Part shown: positions 1 through 7,917 of the stretch, one piece after another | Position numbering within the stretch: the stretch's first letter is position 1 | Layout of the letters: the number at the start of each line of letters is the position of its first letter | Assembly (NCBI RefSeq): GCF_001652265.1 | Contig: NZ_LWBS01000449.1 | Coordinates: forward strand, 1-22,142 | Reading direction: 5' to 3' | DNA: 22,142 nucleotides | From: Rhizobium leguminosarum | GTDB taxonomy: Bacteria; Pseudomonadota; Alphaproteobacteria; Rhizobiales; Rhizobiaceae | Position numbers and translations under genes: made by a program | Notes under the pieces: generated by a model | Databases searched by the model: none | Seen by the model: only the letters and a program-made list of their open reading frames with translations | What the model was told of the DNA's origin: nothing

Positions 1-481
1 CGGACCACTTCTGTGGCAGGCCGTCTGTAATCTCGTCACGCGAAGTCGTCGCCATCTCTGCGAGCCGCCGCGACGACGCCGAAAACAATGCGATCATCTC
101 CTCGCCCGCTTAACCTAGCGCATATGAGGGTTAGGGTGAGGGGCGGCCCAGCCATCGGCGCGAGCCGGACTGCGAGCCCAAGCATGGCGAAAGAGACGTC
201 GGCCGATTTTGTCAGCAATCCGGCCTGGCGGCACTATGCCGCAAGGCTTTTTCCAATTTTACCGCAGTCTGTCACAAAACCTGAAAAAAGCCGGATTATG
301 CCCGGACATATCGATCCGCGCATCCGGCGAATCCTCTGCCACCGATCTCTCCGCCAATCTCTATGGCTAATCACGGGGCCGATCGAAAGCCTCTGGCAAC
401 GATTTCACAGTATGGTGCGCATTCGAACGGGGACGTGACAAGAAACCGCCCGGCAGGAGCGGTCATCATTCGGGGTCGGCT
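1..481. other. gene-free left end
   Basis: I find no convincing gene here. The open frames on both strands run through a dispersed repeat (107-148), lack good ribosome binding sites and resemble no family I know. The stretch holds that repeat and a spaced inverted repeat (GGCTTTTT at 245-252, AAAAAGCC at 285-292) in a locally AT-richer segment that may lie in the promoter region of the permease gene at 482. I could not place a convincing -35/-10 pair. Confidence 0.6.
107..148 (+). repeat. 42-bp dispersed repeat, left copy
   Basis: This copy matches the reverse complement of 21908-21949 over 42 bases with two mismatches. The core reads CCTAGCGCATATGAGGG followed by TTAGGGTGAGGGG. The two copies face each other near the ends of the window. 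It resembles the many short intergenic repeats of rhizobial genomes, so the pairing may be chance rather than the ends of one mobile unit. Confidence 0.85.
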
Positions 482-1405
482 GTGACAATCTATCTGCCCA
501 TCGCAGAATTGTCGGTGAACATTTTCATCATTCTCGGCATGGGGGCGGCCGTCGGATTCCTGTCTGGAATGTTCGGCGTCGGCGGCGGCTTTCTCATCAC
601 CCCGCTGTTGATCTTCTATAACATCCCGCCTGTCGTCGCAGTCGCGACCGGCGCCAACCAGGTTGTGGCGTCATCGATATCGGGCGCGATTACGCATTTC
701 CGGCGCGGCTCGCTCGACGTCAAGCTCGGCACGGTGCTGCTGGTCGGCGGTCTTACGGGTGCGACGGTCGGCATCTGGATCTTCTCGCTGCTGCGCGCCA
801 TCGGCCAGCTCGATCTGATCATCTCGCTGATGTATGTCGTCTTCCTCGGCACCGTCGGCGGACTGATGCTGCTCGAAAGCATCAATGCCATGCGGCGAGC
901 AGCGCGCAACGAGCCGCCCGCACCGCGCAAGCCCGGCCACCAGCACTGGGTGCACAAGCTGCCGCTCAAGGTGCGTTTCAAGAAATCGAAGATCTATCTC
1001 AGCGTCATTCCAGTCGTCGCGCTCGGCTTTGCGATCGGCATCCTCACCTCGATCATGGGTGTCGGCGGCGGCTTCATCATGGTGCCGGTGATGATCTACC
1101 TGCTGCGCATCCCGACCAATGTCGTCGTCGGCACCTCGCTGTTCCAGATCATCTTCGTGACCGCCTATACGACGATCGTGCAGGCGGCGACGAACTTCTC
1201 CGTCGACATCGTGCTTGCCTTCATCCTGATGGTGGCGGGTGTCATCGGCGCGCAATATGGCGTGCGCGTCGGCCAGAAGCTGCGCGGCGAGCAGCTGCGC
1301 GCCCTGCTCGGCCTGCTGGTGCTCGCCGTCGGCCTGCGTCTTGCGATCGCGCTGGTGGTGGCGCCGGCCGACGTCTATTCGGTGGTGATGGGAGCGGGCA
1401 ACTGA
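482..1405 (+). CDS. TSUP (TauE/SafE) family membrane permease
   Basis: Integral membrane protein of 307 residues, a usual length for the TauE/SafE family, whose members move sulfite, sulfonates or other small organic anions across the inner membrane. The two family repeats are visible as GMFGVGGGF (about residues 29-37) and SIMGVGGGF (about 190-198), each inside a hydrophobic hairpin. They are separated by a basic, proline-rich cytoplasmic loop at about 138-170. The start is a GTG; the segment from it onward (MTIYLPIAELSVNIF) is what I expect at the N-terminus of rhizobial homologues, although the ribosome binding site is weak. The stop codon overlaps the start of the next gene (TGATG), so the two are an operon and probably translationally coupled. 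The substrate cannot be told from sequence. Confidence 0.93.
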   Translation: MTIYLPIAELSVNIFIILGMGAAVGFLSGMFGVGGGFLITPLLIFYNIPPVVAVATGANQVVASSISGAITHFRRGSLDVKLGTVLLVGGLTGATVGIWIFSLLRAIGQLDLIISLMYVVFLGTVGGLMLLESINAMRRAARNEPPAPRKPGHQHWVHKLPLKVRFKKSKIYLSVIPVVALGFAIGILTSIMGVGGGFIMVPVMIYLLRIPTNVVVGTSLFQIIFVTAYTTIVQAATNFSVDIVLAFILMVAGVIGAQYGVRVGQKLRGEQLRALLGLLVLAVGLRLAIALVVAPADVYSVVMGAGN

Positions 1406-2205
1406 TGCGCTTGGCTGTTTTCGTCATCGCGTTGTTTTGCCTGCTGCCGGCTTCTGCCGGAGCCCAGTGGCTGCCAGGGCAGGCAACCGAGGCGGTGCGT
1501 GAAGGGTTGGAAATCGGCACTTCGACCAGCGAAATCGCCATCACCTCGGATTTCCACGGTGCGGATCTGACCATCTTCGGGGCGCTCTCGAACACCGACC
1601 AGCTGCTGCTCGCCGTCGGCCAATATGACGTGGTCGTGGTGCTGGAAGGCCCGCGCGAGGATGCGACGGTGCGCAAAAAGGAACGCGTCTTCGGCATCTG
1701 GGTGAACACCCGCTCGATGACCTTCGAAGCGGTGCCGCATTCCTATTCGATGTCGAGTTCACGCATGATCGACGACATCGTGACGCCGCTTGACCTGACC
1801 GATCAGGGGATCGGCATCGACCACATTCCGCTGACGCCGGTCGGCTTCGTCGGCGATGGCAGCAATCTCGGCGAGTTCCGCGAGGCGTTCCGGCGGCTGC
1901 AGCAGGGCGGCGGGCTCTACGACCGCAACCCCAGCGGCGTGCGGTTCGTTTCCTCCAACCTCTTCAAGGCGAGCCTGCGCTTGCCGGCGAACATTCCGAA
2001 CGGCGTGCATAGCGTGCGCGCCTATCTCTTCAAGAGCGGTCTTTTCGTGACCGAGAAATCGCTGCCGCTGCGGGTCATCAAGACCGGCATCGAGCAGACG
2101 ATCACCGATGCGGCGCATGATCAGCCGATCCTCTACGGCTGTGCGGCCGTGCTGCTCGCCGTGATCACCGGCTGGGGTGCCAGCCTGATCTTCCGCAAGG
2201 ACTGA
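1405..2205 (+). CDS. TIGR02186 family membrane-anchored periplasmic protein
   Basis: 266-residue protein with a clear Sec signal peptide (cleavage likely after ASAGA, about residue 20), a long periplasmic region and one C-terminal transmembrane helix (about 241-262) ending in the basic tail FRKD. This layout, and its position directly behind a TauE/SafE permease, match TIGR02186, a family of unknown biochemical role widespread in alphaproteobacteria. Its ATG shares one base with the permease stop codon. I infer that it is an accessory periplasmic subunit of the permease. The start is well supported because the signal peptide begins at once. No catalytic motif is visible. Confidence 0.88.
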   Translation: MRLAVFVIALFCLLPASAGAQWLPGQATEAVREGLEIGTSTSEIAITSDFHGADLTIFGALSNTDQLLLAVGQYDVVVVLEGPREDATVRKKERVFGIWVNTRSMTFEAVPHSYSMSSSRMIDDIVTPLDLTDQGIGIDHIPLTPVGFVGDGSNLGEFREAFRRLQQGGGLYDRNPSGVRFVSSNLFKASLRLPANIPNGVHSVRAYLFKSGLFVTEKSLPLRVIKTGIEQTITDAAHDQPILYGCAAVLLAVITGWGASLIFRKD

Positions 2206-2431
2206 TCCGCCGCCAAGGCGCTCAAGCGGATTTCTTCCTGAAAATGGGCTCGGCAAGACACCCGGCCACGAAGAGCCTGCCAGGCGGCAGCCGCTTGCCC
2301 GGATGTTTTGGTGGCAGCTCATCCATGCCCCAAAAAACCGCTTGCATCTTGCTATCAGTCGATCTAGCTTTCAACCAGTTGCTAAACGCAATCGGTTTTA
2401 TCTTGGTTGGCAATTCAGAAGGAGGATGGAA
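2206..2431. other. intergenic leader before the DHFR-like gene
   Basis: This 226-base gap has no gene I would defend. A minus-strand frame at 2222-2512 runs through it but overlaps the next gene antisense and has no recognisable family. The segment 2338-2410 is AT-richer than its surroundings and probably carries the promoter, but its hexamers are poor. The site AAGGAGG at 2419-2425 is a strong ribosome binding site for the gene at 2432. Confidence 0.4.
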
Positions 2432-2989
2432 ATGAGAAAGCTTGTTGTCTGGAACCTGATGACGCTCGATGGTTATTTCGAAGGCACGAAGTCGTGGGAT
2501 ATCGACTTCCACAATCTCGCCTGGGGGCCTGAATTGCAGCGCTATGCCGAACAGTTCGGTAGAGAAAGCGATCTGCTGGTCTTCGGCCGCAAGACCTATG
2601 AGGGCATGGCCTCCTACTGGCCGACCGCCGAGGGCGAAGGCGAGATCAAAGCCTATATGAACGGCATCGCCAAGATCGCCGTGTCGCGGACGATGACCGA
2701 GCCCGGCTGGAACAATGCCCGCGTCGTCAGCGATCCGATCCCCGAATTGACGAGGCTGAAGCAGGAGGACGGCAAGACGATCTTCATCTTCGGCAGCGCC
2801 GAGCTTGCCGATAGCCTGCTGAAAGCCGGCCTCATCGACGAAGTCAGGGTTTGCCTGGTGCCGGTGATCCTCGGCGGCGGCAATCCGCTTTTCAAACAGG
2901 CAGAGGGCCAGCTTCCGCTGAAGCTCATCGAATCCTCGACGACGGAGGGCGGCGCGGTGATCCTGCGCTACGAGCCCGTCAAGGCTTAG
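2432..2989 (+). CDS. dihydrofolate reductase / RibD C-terminal family protein
   Basis: 185-residue cytoplasmic protein of the DHFR/RibD-C superfamily, NAD(P)H-dependent reductases of which most stand-alone members have no known substrate. Visible motifs are the opening strand KLVVWNLMTLDGYF (residues 3-16), the LLVFGRKTYEGMASYWP block (about 48-64), the nucleotide-loop segment IFIFGSAEL (about 116-124) and the C-terminal VPVILGGGNPLF (about 142-153). I chose the ATG at 2432 because AAGGAGG ends six bases before it. A second in-frame ATG at 2426 sits directly against that site, and the frame is open further upstream to 2303 without homology. It stands alone, followed by a stem-loop at 3035-3057. 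It is not a full-length FolA or a RibD deaminase-reductase. Confidence 0.9.
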   Translation: MRKLVVWNLMTLDGYFEGTKSWDIDFHNLAWGPELQRYAEQFGRESDLLVFGRKTYEGMASYWPTAEGEGEIKAYMNGIAKIAVSRTMTEPGWNNARVVSDPIPELTRLKQEDGKTIFIFGSAELADSLLKAGLIDEVRVCLVPVILGGGNPLFKQAEGQLPLKLIESSTTEGGAVILRYEPVKA

Positions 2990-3034
2990 GAACGCTCCCC
3001 ATTGGGATTTTGATGCGATGCCGCCCGGCGGTCA

Positions 3035-3057
3035 GGCCAGGGTATCGATCCCTGGCC
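3035..3057 (+). terminator. stem-loop after the DHFR-like gene
   Basis: Perfect 8-bp arms GGCCAGGG and CCCTGGCC enclose a 7-base loop, 46 bases after the stop codon. No T-run follows, so it may end transcription poorly or serve as an mRNA 3'-end stabiliser. Confidence 0.5.
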
Positions 3058-3092
3058 GCACAAGAGGGCAGCCAGGGAAGTTCGCATTCGAC

Positions 3093-3108
3093 TAAAAACC
3101 GGTTTTTA
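3093..3108. promoter_or_regulatory. 16-bp perfect palindrome upstream of lipoprotein gene
   Basis: TAAAAACCGGTTTTTA is a perfect 16-base palindrome, 43 bases before the start codon at 3152. Its position fits an operator overlapping a promoter, but I recognise no specific regulator site. Confidence 0.4.
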
Positions 3109-3124
3109 ACATTTACGAGTTAGT

Positions 3125-3146
3125 AATCTCTCGGAAACGAGAGGTT
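3125..3146 (+). promoter_or_regulatory. hairpin over the ribosome binding site
   Basis: CTCTCG-GAAA-CGAGAG (3128-3143) forms a stem with a GNRA-type tetraloop, extendable to nine pairs by AAT/GTT with one G-T wobble. The 3' arm contains GAGAGG, the only plausible ribosome binding site for the ATG at 3152. The folded form would hide it. Confidence 0.5.
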
Positions 3147-3151
3147 TTGTC

Positions 3152-3733
3152 ATGCGTACTCGTATCGTTCTGACGGCCGTGGGTCTCGCGCTGCTTGCCG
3201 GCTGCGCGACAGCGCCGAAGCAGACGAGGAACATCTGTGCCGTCTTCGACGAGCGCGACGGGCTCTTCTCCAGCTGGCAGAGTGCCGCCGAGCGGACGGA
3301 GAAGAAATACGGCGTGCCCGTGCCGATCCTGATGGCGACGATGTATACCGAATCCGGTTTCCAGCCCTATGCGCGGCCGCCGCGCACCAAGCTGTTCGGC
3401 TTCATTCCCTGGACCCGGCCGTCGACGGCCTACGGCTATTCGCAGGCGCTCGACGGGACCTGGGACCACTATCAGTCGCAGACGGGGAACTGGACGGCGC
3501 GGCGGGCGAACTTCGCCGACGCGATCGATTTCATCGGCTGGTATCACTATCAAAACAGCGTGGAGACCGGCATTCCGCTGAACGATGCCTATAATCTCTA
3601 CCTCGCCTATTATTCCGGGCCGACGGGGTACAAACGCGGCGACTGGCGTTCGAACGGGCAATTGCAGCAGACGGCGCAGAAGTTTGCGCGGATGGCGGGG
3701 ACGTATCAGCGGCAGCTGCAGGAGTGCGATTGA
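3152..3733 (+). CDS. lytic-transglycosylase-like (SLT fold) lipoprotein
   Basis: 193-residue lipoprotein: N-terminal basic residues, hydrophobic stretch and lipobox LLAGC with the modified cysteine at residue 18. The mature part looks like a compact SLT (lysozyme-fold) domain that would cut glycan strands of peptidoglycan. MYTESGF gives the likely catalytic glutamate E67, AYGYSQALDGTW matches the position of the family's G-x-Q motif, and YLAYYSGPTGYKRG resembles the C-terminal AYN-type motif. The hydrophobic segment plus lipobox places it in the periplasm, anchored to the inner or outer membrane. The ATG at 3152 is the only start giving the signal peptide. The gene is monocistronic; the gene on the other side is convergent. 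Activity is inferred, since the G-Y-S-Q variant differs from the common G-L-M-Q. Confidence 0.82.
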   Translation: MRTRIVLTAVGLALLAGCATAPKQTRNICAVFDERDGLFSSWQSAAERTEKKYGVPVPILMATMYTESGFQPYARPPRTKLFGFIPWTRPSTAYGYSQALDGTWDHYQSQTGNWTARRANFADAIDFIGWYHYQNSVETGIPLNDAYNLYLAYYSGPTGYKRGDWRSNGQLQQTAQKFARMAGTYQRQLQECD

Positions 3734-3765
3734 GTTTAGGCGGTGCCGTCCAAATATGAAGGGCA

Positions 3766-4491
3766 CTACCCCCTCAAGTTCCCATATCTGACCGAATAAA
3801 TCCGATCTCGCCCCAACAGATGCGCCACCAGCGAAGCCTTGTCGAACAGGCCCTTCATCGCCTGATGGCCGAGATCCAGACCGCCGCTCATGACGCCGAA
3901 AGCCGGCATTAGCAGGCGGGCGCCGTCGGTGGCAAAGCACGGGCGGCGGATGGATTTCTCGCGGCGGCGCACGGTCGCCGACGGGTGCAGGTGACCGGCG
4001 ATTTCGCCGCTCTGCAAGCCGTTCTTCGGCTCGTGCCGGAAGGTTAGGCCGGCATAATGCATTTCGTCAGCGGATGTGCCCGGCAGATCGACGATACCAT
4101 CCGGATCATGGTTGCCATTGATCCAGATCCATTCGCGACCGCGCGCCATCTCAACGATCAAGGCGCGAAAATTCTCCGGCAGATGCTTGGAACCGATGCG
4201 GTCGTGGAAATTGTCGCCGAGCGAGATGACGAGCTTCGGATCATAACGCGAGATGACGGCGGCAAGGACGGTCAGCGTCGCCAGCGTATCGTAAGGCGGC
4301 AGCATCATGCCGCGGCGAGCGAAGGCCGCACCCTTTTCCAGATGCAAGTCGGAAACGACGAGCAGGCCGGCATCGGGCAGATAGAGGGCGCCGAGCGGAT
4401 CGCAGACGGCGGCAATGCCATGGACCGCCGTTTCGACGCCTGATGTCGCTGCCAGTCCCGATATGTCGCGCGCCAGCGCCAGGCGGTTCAT
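3766..4491 (-). CDS. pdeM: ligase-associated DNA damage response endonuclease PdeM
   Basis: 241-residue calcineurin-like metallophosphoesterase of the type found with Lhr-type helicases and ATP-dependent DNA ligases. The metal-binding motifs are in family order: SDLHLEKG (D48, H50), GDNFHD (D93, N94), NGNHDP (N127, H128) and GHLHP (H167, H169). It probably acts on nucleic-acid ends in the cytoplasm, though the exact reaction is not well established. It follows the helicase gene on the same strand with a gap of about 22-25 bases, so the two form an operon. The start is ATG 4491 or the adjacent in-frame GTG 4494; AGGA lies 10 bases before the GTG. The ligase and exonuclease usually encoded alongside are not in this window. 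Confidence 0.92.
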   Translation of the reverse strand: MNRLALARDISGLAATSGVETAVHGIAAVCDPLGALYLPDAGLLVVSDLHLEKGAAFARRGMMLPPYDTLATLTVLAAVISRYDPKLVISLGDNFHDRIGSKHLPENFRALIVEMARGREWIWINGNHDPDGIVDLPGTSADEMHYAGLTFRHEPKNGLQSGEIAGHLHPSATVRRREKSIRRPCFATDGARLLMPAFGVMSGGLDLGHQAMKGLFDKASLVAHLLGRDRIYSVRYGNLRG

Positions 4492-4516
4492 CACTGTGGT
4501 TTTTTCCTAGTCATCA

Positions 4517-7027
4517 TCATGCCAGAGCTTCGGCGATCAGATCGTCCGCCGCTTCGGCGAGCAGCGCGTCATGGGCCTCGCCCGGCACCGCCTCGCGTCC
4601 GATTTCCAGCATCACCGGCACGGCGAGCGGGGAAATATGGTCGAGGGCGCGGTGGGTGATGTGGCCCCTGATTCGTCTCAGCATATCGCCAAGACGGCCA
4701 ATATCCAAAAGTCCCGTCGCCGCATCCTGCCGCGTCGCCTGCAGGAGGATGTGATCCGGTTCGTGGCTGCGCAGCACGTCGTAGATCAGATCGGCGGAGA
4801 CGGTGATCTGGCGGCCGCTCTTTTCCTTGCCGGGATGGCGGCGCTCGATCAAGCCTGCAATCACGGCGCAATTGCGGAAGGTGCGCTTCAACAGGAAGGA
4901 TTCGTCGAGCCAGGCTTCGAGATCGTCGCCGAGCATGTCTTCGTCGAAGAGGTCGGAGAGGCTGAGCCGGCCGTTGCCGATCATCAGCCCCATATCCTCG
5001 AGGCCCCAGATGGCCAGCGAATAATCGGTGGCGACGAAGCCGAGCGGCTTGGCGCCTATCCGCTCCAGCCGGCGGGTCAGCAGCATGCCGAGCGTCTGGT
5101 GGGCGAGACGGCCTTCGAAGGGATAAGCGACCATGTAGGCGCGGCTGCCGCGCGGGAAGGTTTCGATCAGGAACTCGTCGCGCTTCGGCAGCATCGACTT
5201 GTCGTTTTGCAGCGACAGCCAGTCGCGCACCTGCTCCGGCAGGCGGCGCCAGCGGTCGGGATCGGCGATCATCGCCCGCACCTGCTCGGCGAGATAGGTC
5301 GACAGCGGAAACTTGCCGCCATTATAGGAGGGGATCTTCGGATCGAGCGAAAAGGCCTGCGAGGCGAGGCACTCATTTTCGCGAATCCCCTCGAAGCGCA
5401 GCACCTTGCCGGAGAAGAGGAAGGTATCGCCGGGCGACAATTGCTCGAGGAAATATTCCTCGACCTTCCCCAGCGTGGCGCCGCCGCGGCCGATCCTGCC
5501 GCCCTCGCCGCGCTTGACCATGCGGATATTCAACATCGGGCTTTCGACGATGGTGCCGAGGTTGAGGCGATATTGCTGGGCGACCGCCGGATTGGAGACG
5601 CGCCAGCGGCCCTCCCCGGTCTTGCGGATGCGGGCGTAACGCTCGTAGGTGCGGAGCGCATAACCGCCGGTGGCGACGAAATCGACGATGCGCTCAAAGG
5701 TCTCCCAGCTCAGATCGGCATAGGGTGAGGCGCTGATGATTTCATCGTAAAGTTCCAGCATGTCGAAAGGTTCGGCGCAGGCCATGCCGAGCACATGCTG
5801 GGCGAGCACGTCGAGCGCGCCGCGGCCGACCGGCGGGGTGTCCTGCGCGCCGATATAATTGGCATCGAGGGCCGCCTGGCACTCCATGACCTCGAAACGA
5901 TTGGCAGGCACGAGGATCGCCTTCGACGGCTCGTCCATGCGGTGGTTGGCGCGGCCGATGCGCTGGGCAAGGCGCGAGGCGCCCTTCGGCGCGCCGACAT
6001 GAACGACGAGATCGACATCGCCCCAGTCGATGCCGAGGTCGAGGGTGGAGGTGGCAACGACCGCGCGTAGCCGGTTTTCGGCCATCGCCGCTTCGACCTT
6101 GCGGCGCTGGGCGACATCAAGCGAGCCGTGGTGGAGCGCGATCGGCAGGTTGTCGTCATTGATCGTCCAGAGCGCCTGGAAAAGCATTTCCGCCTGGCTG
6201 CGGGTGTTGACGAAGAGCAGCGTCGTGCGATGTTCGACAAGCTGGCGGTACACGTCGGGAATGGCATATCGGGCGGAATGGCCGGCCCATGGAATGTGCT
6301 CCTCGGTCGACAGGATCGAGATATCGGGTTTGGCGCCGCCTTCGACGACGACGAGCCCGGCATGATGCTCCCGGCCCTCTTCCTGGCCGACCAGCCATTT
6401 CTGCAGATCCATGGGCTCGGCGACGGTGGCCGACAGGCCGATGGTCTGGAGGTCGGGGGCAAGGCGGCGGAGCCGCGCTAGACCGAGCGAAAGCATATGG
6501 CCGCGCTTGGAGGTGACGAGCGAATGCAGCTCGTCGAGGACGACATATTTCAGGTCTTTGAAGAAGCGCTCGGATTCCCGGTTTGCCAGAAGCAGGGCGA
6601 CCTGTTCCGGCGTGGTCAGCAGAATATCCGGCGGGTTGAGCTTCTGGCGTTGGCGCTTGGCGTTCGGCGTGTCGCCGGTGCGGTTTTCGACGGTGACGGG
6701 CAGGCCCATCTCCTCGACCGGCTTCATCAGGTTGCGCTCGATATCGATGGCAAGCGCCTTCAGCGGCGAGACATAGAGCGTGTGGATGCCGGTGAAGGCG
6801 GAGCCGGGCGGGATCTTGCGGCGGCGGGTGAGATCGGTGAGCGAGGGCAGGAAACCGGCAAGCGTCTTGCCGGCGCCGGTCGGCGCGATCAGCAGCGTGC
6901 TTTCGCCGGCCTCGGCGCGGGCGAGCAGTTCCAACTGATGGGCGCGCGGGCGCCAGCCTTTTTCCGCAAACCAGCGGGTAAAGGCGGCGGGAAGCAGGGC
7001 ATGGGCTTCGGAATCGATCTGGTCCAC
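4517..7027 (-). CDS. ligase-associated DNA damage response DEXH-box helicase (Lhr family)
   Basis: 836-residue superfamily 2 helicase. Domain order: RecA-1 with Walker A APTGAGKT (48-55), YVSPLKALAID (85-95), TTPEQ (138-142), DELH (165-168) and SAT (199-201); RecA-2 with LLFVNTRSQAE (270-280), STLDLGIDWG (327-336) and QRIGRANHR (355-363); then the long Lhr-type winged-helix and C-terminal region. The length matches the ligase-associated subgroup. These enzymes translocate 3'-5' on single-stranded DNA and are linked to repair by association with an ATP-dependent ligase, an exonuclease and PdeM; here only PdeM is adjacent. The start is a GTG without a good ribosome binding site. The frame stays open upstream into a repeat at 7073-7123 but without an ATG, and MDQIDSEAHALLPAAF fits the family's N-terminus. 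Confidence 0.94.
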   Translation of the reverse strand: MDQIDSEAHALLPAAFTRWFAEKGWRPRAHQLELLARAEAGESTLLIAPTGAGKTLAGFLPSLTDLTRRRKIPPGSAFTGIHTLYVSPLKALAIDIERNLMKPVEEMGLPVTVENRTGDTPNAKRQRQKLNPPDILLTTPEQVALLLANRESERFFKDLKYVVLDELHSLVTSKRGHMLSLGLARLRRLAPDLQTIGLSATVAEPMDLQKWLVGQEEGREHHAGLVVVEGGAKPDISILSTEEHIPWAGHSARYAIPDVYRQLVEHRTTLLFVNTRSQAEMLFQALWTINDDNLPIALHHGSLDVAQRRKVEAAMAENRLRAVVATSTLDLGIDWGDVDLVVHVGAPKGASRLAQRIGRANHRMDEPSKAILVPANRFEVMECQAALDANYIGAQDTPPVGRGALDVLAQHVLGMACAEPFDMLELYDEIISASPYADLSWETFERIVDFVATGGYALRTYERYARIRKTGEGRWRVSNPAVAQQYRLNLGTIVESPMLNIRMVKRGEGGRIGRGGATLGKVEEYFLEQLSPGDTFLFSGKVLRFEGIRENECLASQAFSLDPKIPSYNGGKFPLSTYLAEQVRAMIADPDRWRRLPEQVRDWLSLQNDKSMLPKRDEFLIETFPRGSRAYMVAYPFEGRLAHQTLGMLLTRRLERIGAKPLGFVATDYSLAIWGLEDMGLMIGNGRLSLSDLFDEDMLGDDLEAWLDESFLLKRTFRNCAVIAGLIERRHPGKEKSGRQITVSADLIYDVLRSHEPDHILLQATRQDAATGLLDIGRLGDMLRRIRGHITHRALDHISPLAVPVMLEIGREAVPGEAHDALLAEAADDLIAEALA

Positions 7028-7072
7028 GCCTGGAAGGTAGTGAAATGCGGGGGAAAAAGAAGAGCGGCCAAA

Positions 7073-7123
7073 GCATGTCGCGCAAAAGTGTGCCGCGGTT
7101 TTGCGATAACGACATGCGTAAAA
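7073..7123. repeat. rhizobial extragenic palindrome, copy 1
   Basis: GCATGTCG (7073-7080) pairs with CGACATGC (7110-7117), and CGCAAAA-type inner arms pair as well, giving a long hairpin. The 45 bases 7079-7123 recur at 9450-9494 with one mismatch. I recognise this as a widely repeated rhizobial intergenic element, from memory and not from a search. It lies between yitT copy 1 and the helicase start. Confidence 0.85.
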
Positions 7124-7131
7124 ACAAAGAC

Positions 7132-7175
7132 CTAAAGCGCGATGAGCGAATCTGAAAGATCGCGACGCGCTTTAG
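7132..7175. repeat. cruciform-forming palindrome between yitT copy 1 and helicase
   Basis: Perfect 10-bp arms CTAAAGCGCG (7132-7141) and CGCGCTTTAG (7166-7175), with an inner stem ATCT-GAA-AGAT. It begins five bases past the stop of the upstream minus-strand gene, so it can act as its transcript 3' hairpin. The outer arm sequence also occurs in the tail of yitT copy 2. Confidence 0.75.
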
Positions 7176-7179
7176 CAAT

Positions 7180-7812
7180 TCACATGGCGATATAGCGGTC
7201 CTTGCGGTGGTTGATGGCAATCGTGAGGTTGAGAACGATCGCACCGAGCACGGAGCAGGCGATGATGAAGGGGCTTGCGACGAAGAAGGAGAGCGCCAGG
7301 ATGATGCCGTCGAAGCCGAGCTGGACGAAGCCGGCGCGCCAGCCGAAGCGATCCTGGATATAGAGGGCGAGAATGCCGATGCCGCCGAGGCTGGCGCGGT
7401 GGCGGAAGAGCGCCAGCATACCGGCGCCGATGACGAGACCGCCGAAGAGCGCACCGGCGATAGGATCGACATGCGCCATGCTGATGAAGCCCGAGACGAA
7501 TTCCGACAGGAGCGAGGTGAGCGCGATGGCGGCGAAGGTCTTGATGGTGAAGGCGAGGCCCAAGCGGCGGAAGGCGAGATAATAGAAGGGCAGGTTCACG
7601 ACGAAGAAGCAGAGGCCGAAGCTGAAGCCGGTCGCATAATGGGCGAGGAAGGCAAGGCCCGCCGTGCCGCCGGCAAGCAGTCCGGCGCCGGAGAGAAGCG
7701 TTACGCCGAGCACGGCGAGCATGCTGCCGGCGACGACGCCCTGGGCGTCGTCCAGCAGCGAGTGACGGTCGGCGCTGGAATTCAGAAGGGCTGCGAAAGC
7801 GTTGGATGCCAT
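7180..7812 (-). CDS. YitT family membrane protein (copy 1)
   Basis: 210-residue polytopic membrane protein with five to six hydrophobic segments, matching the N-terminal YitT membrane domain (often annotated YitT family protein). Typical blocks are GTAGLAFLAHY (about residues 49-59), VNLPFYYLAFRRLGLAFTIKT and FRHRASLGGIGILALYIQDRF. The C-terminal cytoplasmic domain of long YitT proteins is absent, as expected for this short form. Function is unknown for the family. I chose ATG 7812 (MASNAF) because AGGGGA lies just upstream; a longer frame to 7908 adds a basic segment that overlaps the divergent promoter region. It is close kin of the gene at 9495-10130 (both share RHRASLGG and NLPF-YYL/FYL blocks and the tail HR-DRYIA). 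It is divergent from the Rrf2 gene, 133 bases away. Confidence 0.87.
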   Translation of the reverse strand: MASNAFAALLNSSADRHSLLDDAQGVVAGSMLAVLGVTLLSGAGLLAGGTAGLAFLAHYATGFSFGLCFFVVNLPFYYLAFRRLGLAFTIKTFAAIALTSLLSEFVSGFISMAHVDPIAGALFGGLVIGAGMLALFRHRASLGGIGILALYIQDRFGWRAGFVQLGFDGIILALSFFVASPFIIACSVLGAIVLNLTIAINHRKDRYIAM

Positions 7813-7888
7813 GATGTTCCCCTGTCGGCTTTTCCGTCTTCTATCCGGGGTCAGGAGAAAGGCAAGTGGCAAGCAAAGCGGACGTCTC

Positions 7889-7917
7889 TTGACAGGTAGC
7901 ATAATCATAGATATTTT
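7889..7917 (+). promoter_or_regulatory. promoter of the Rrf2 gene
   Basis: A perfect -35 hexamer TTGACA (7889-7894), a 17-base spacer and -10 TATTTT (7912-7917) stand about 30 bases before the start codon at 7946. This is the best sigma-70-type promoter in the window. Confidence 0.7.

Noticed and set aside
36..438. Two overlapping frames on opposite strands at the left end
   Set aside because: Both cross the dispersed 42-bp repeat and show no domain or codon bias.
2222..2512. Minus-strand frame of 96 codons upstream of and overlapping the DHFR-like gene
   Set aside because: It overlaps the real gene antisense, has no recognised family and no good ribosome binding site. The last 34 codons (from MDELPPKHPG) might be a gene relic, but I cannot support it.
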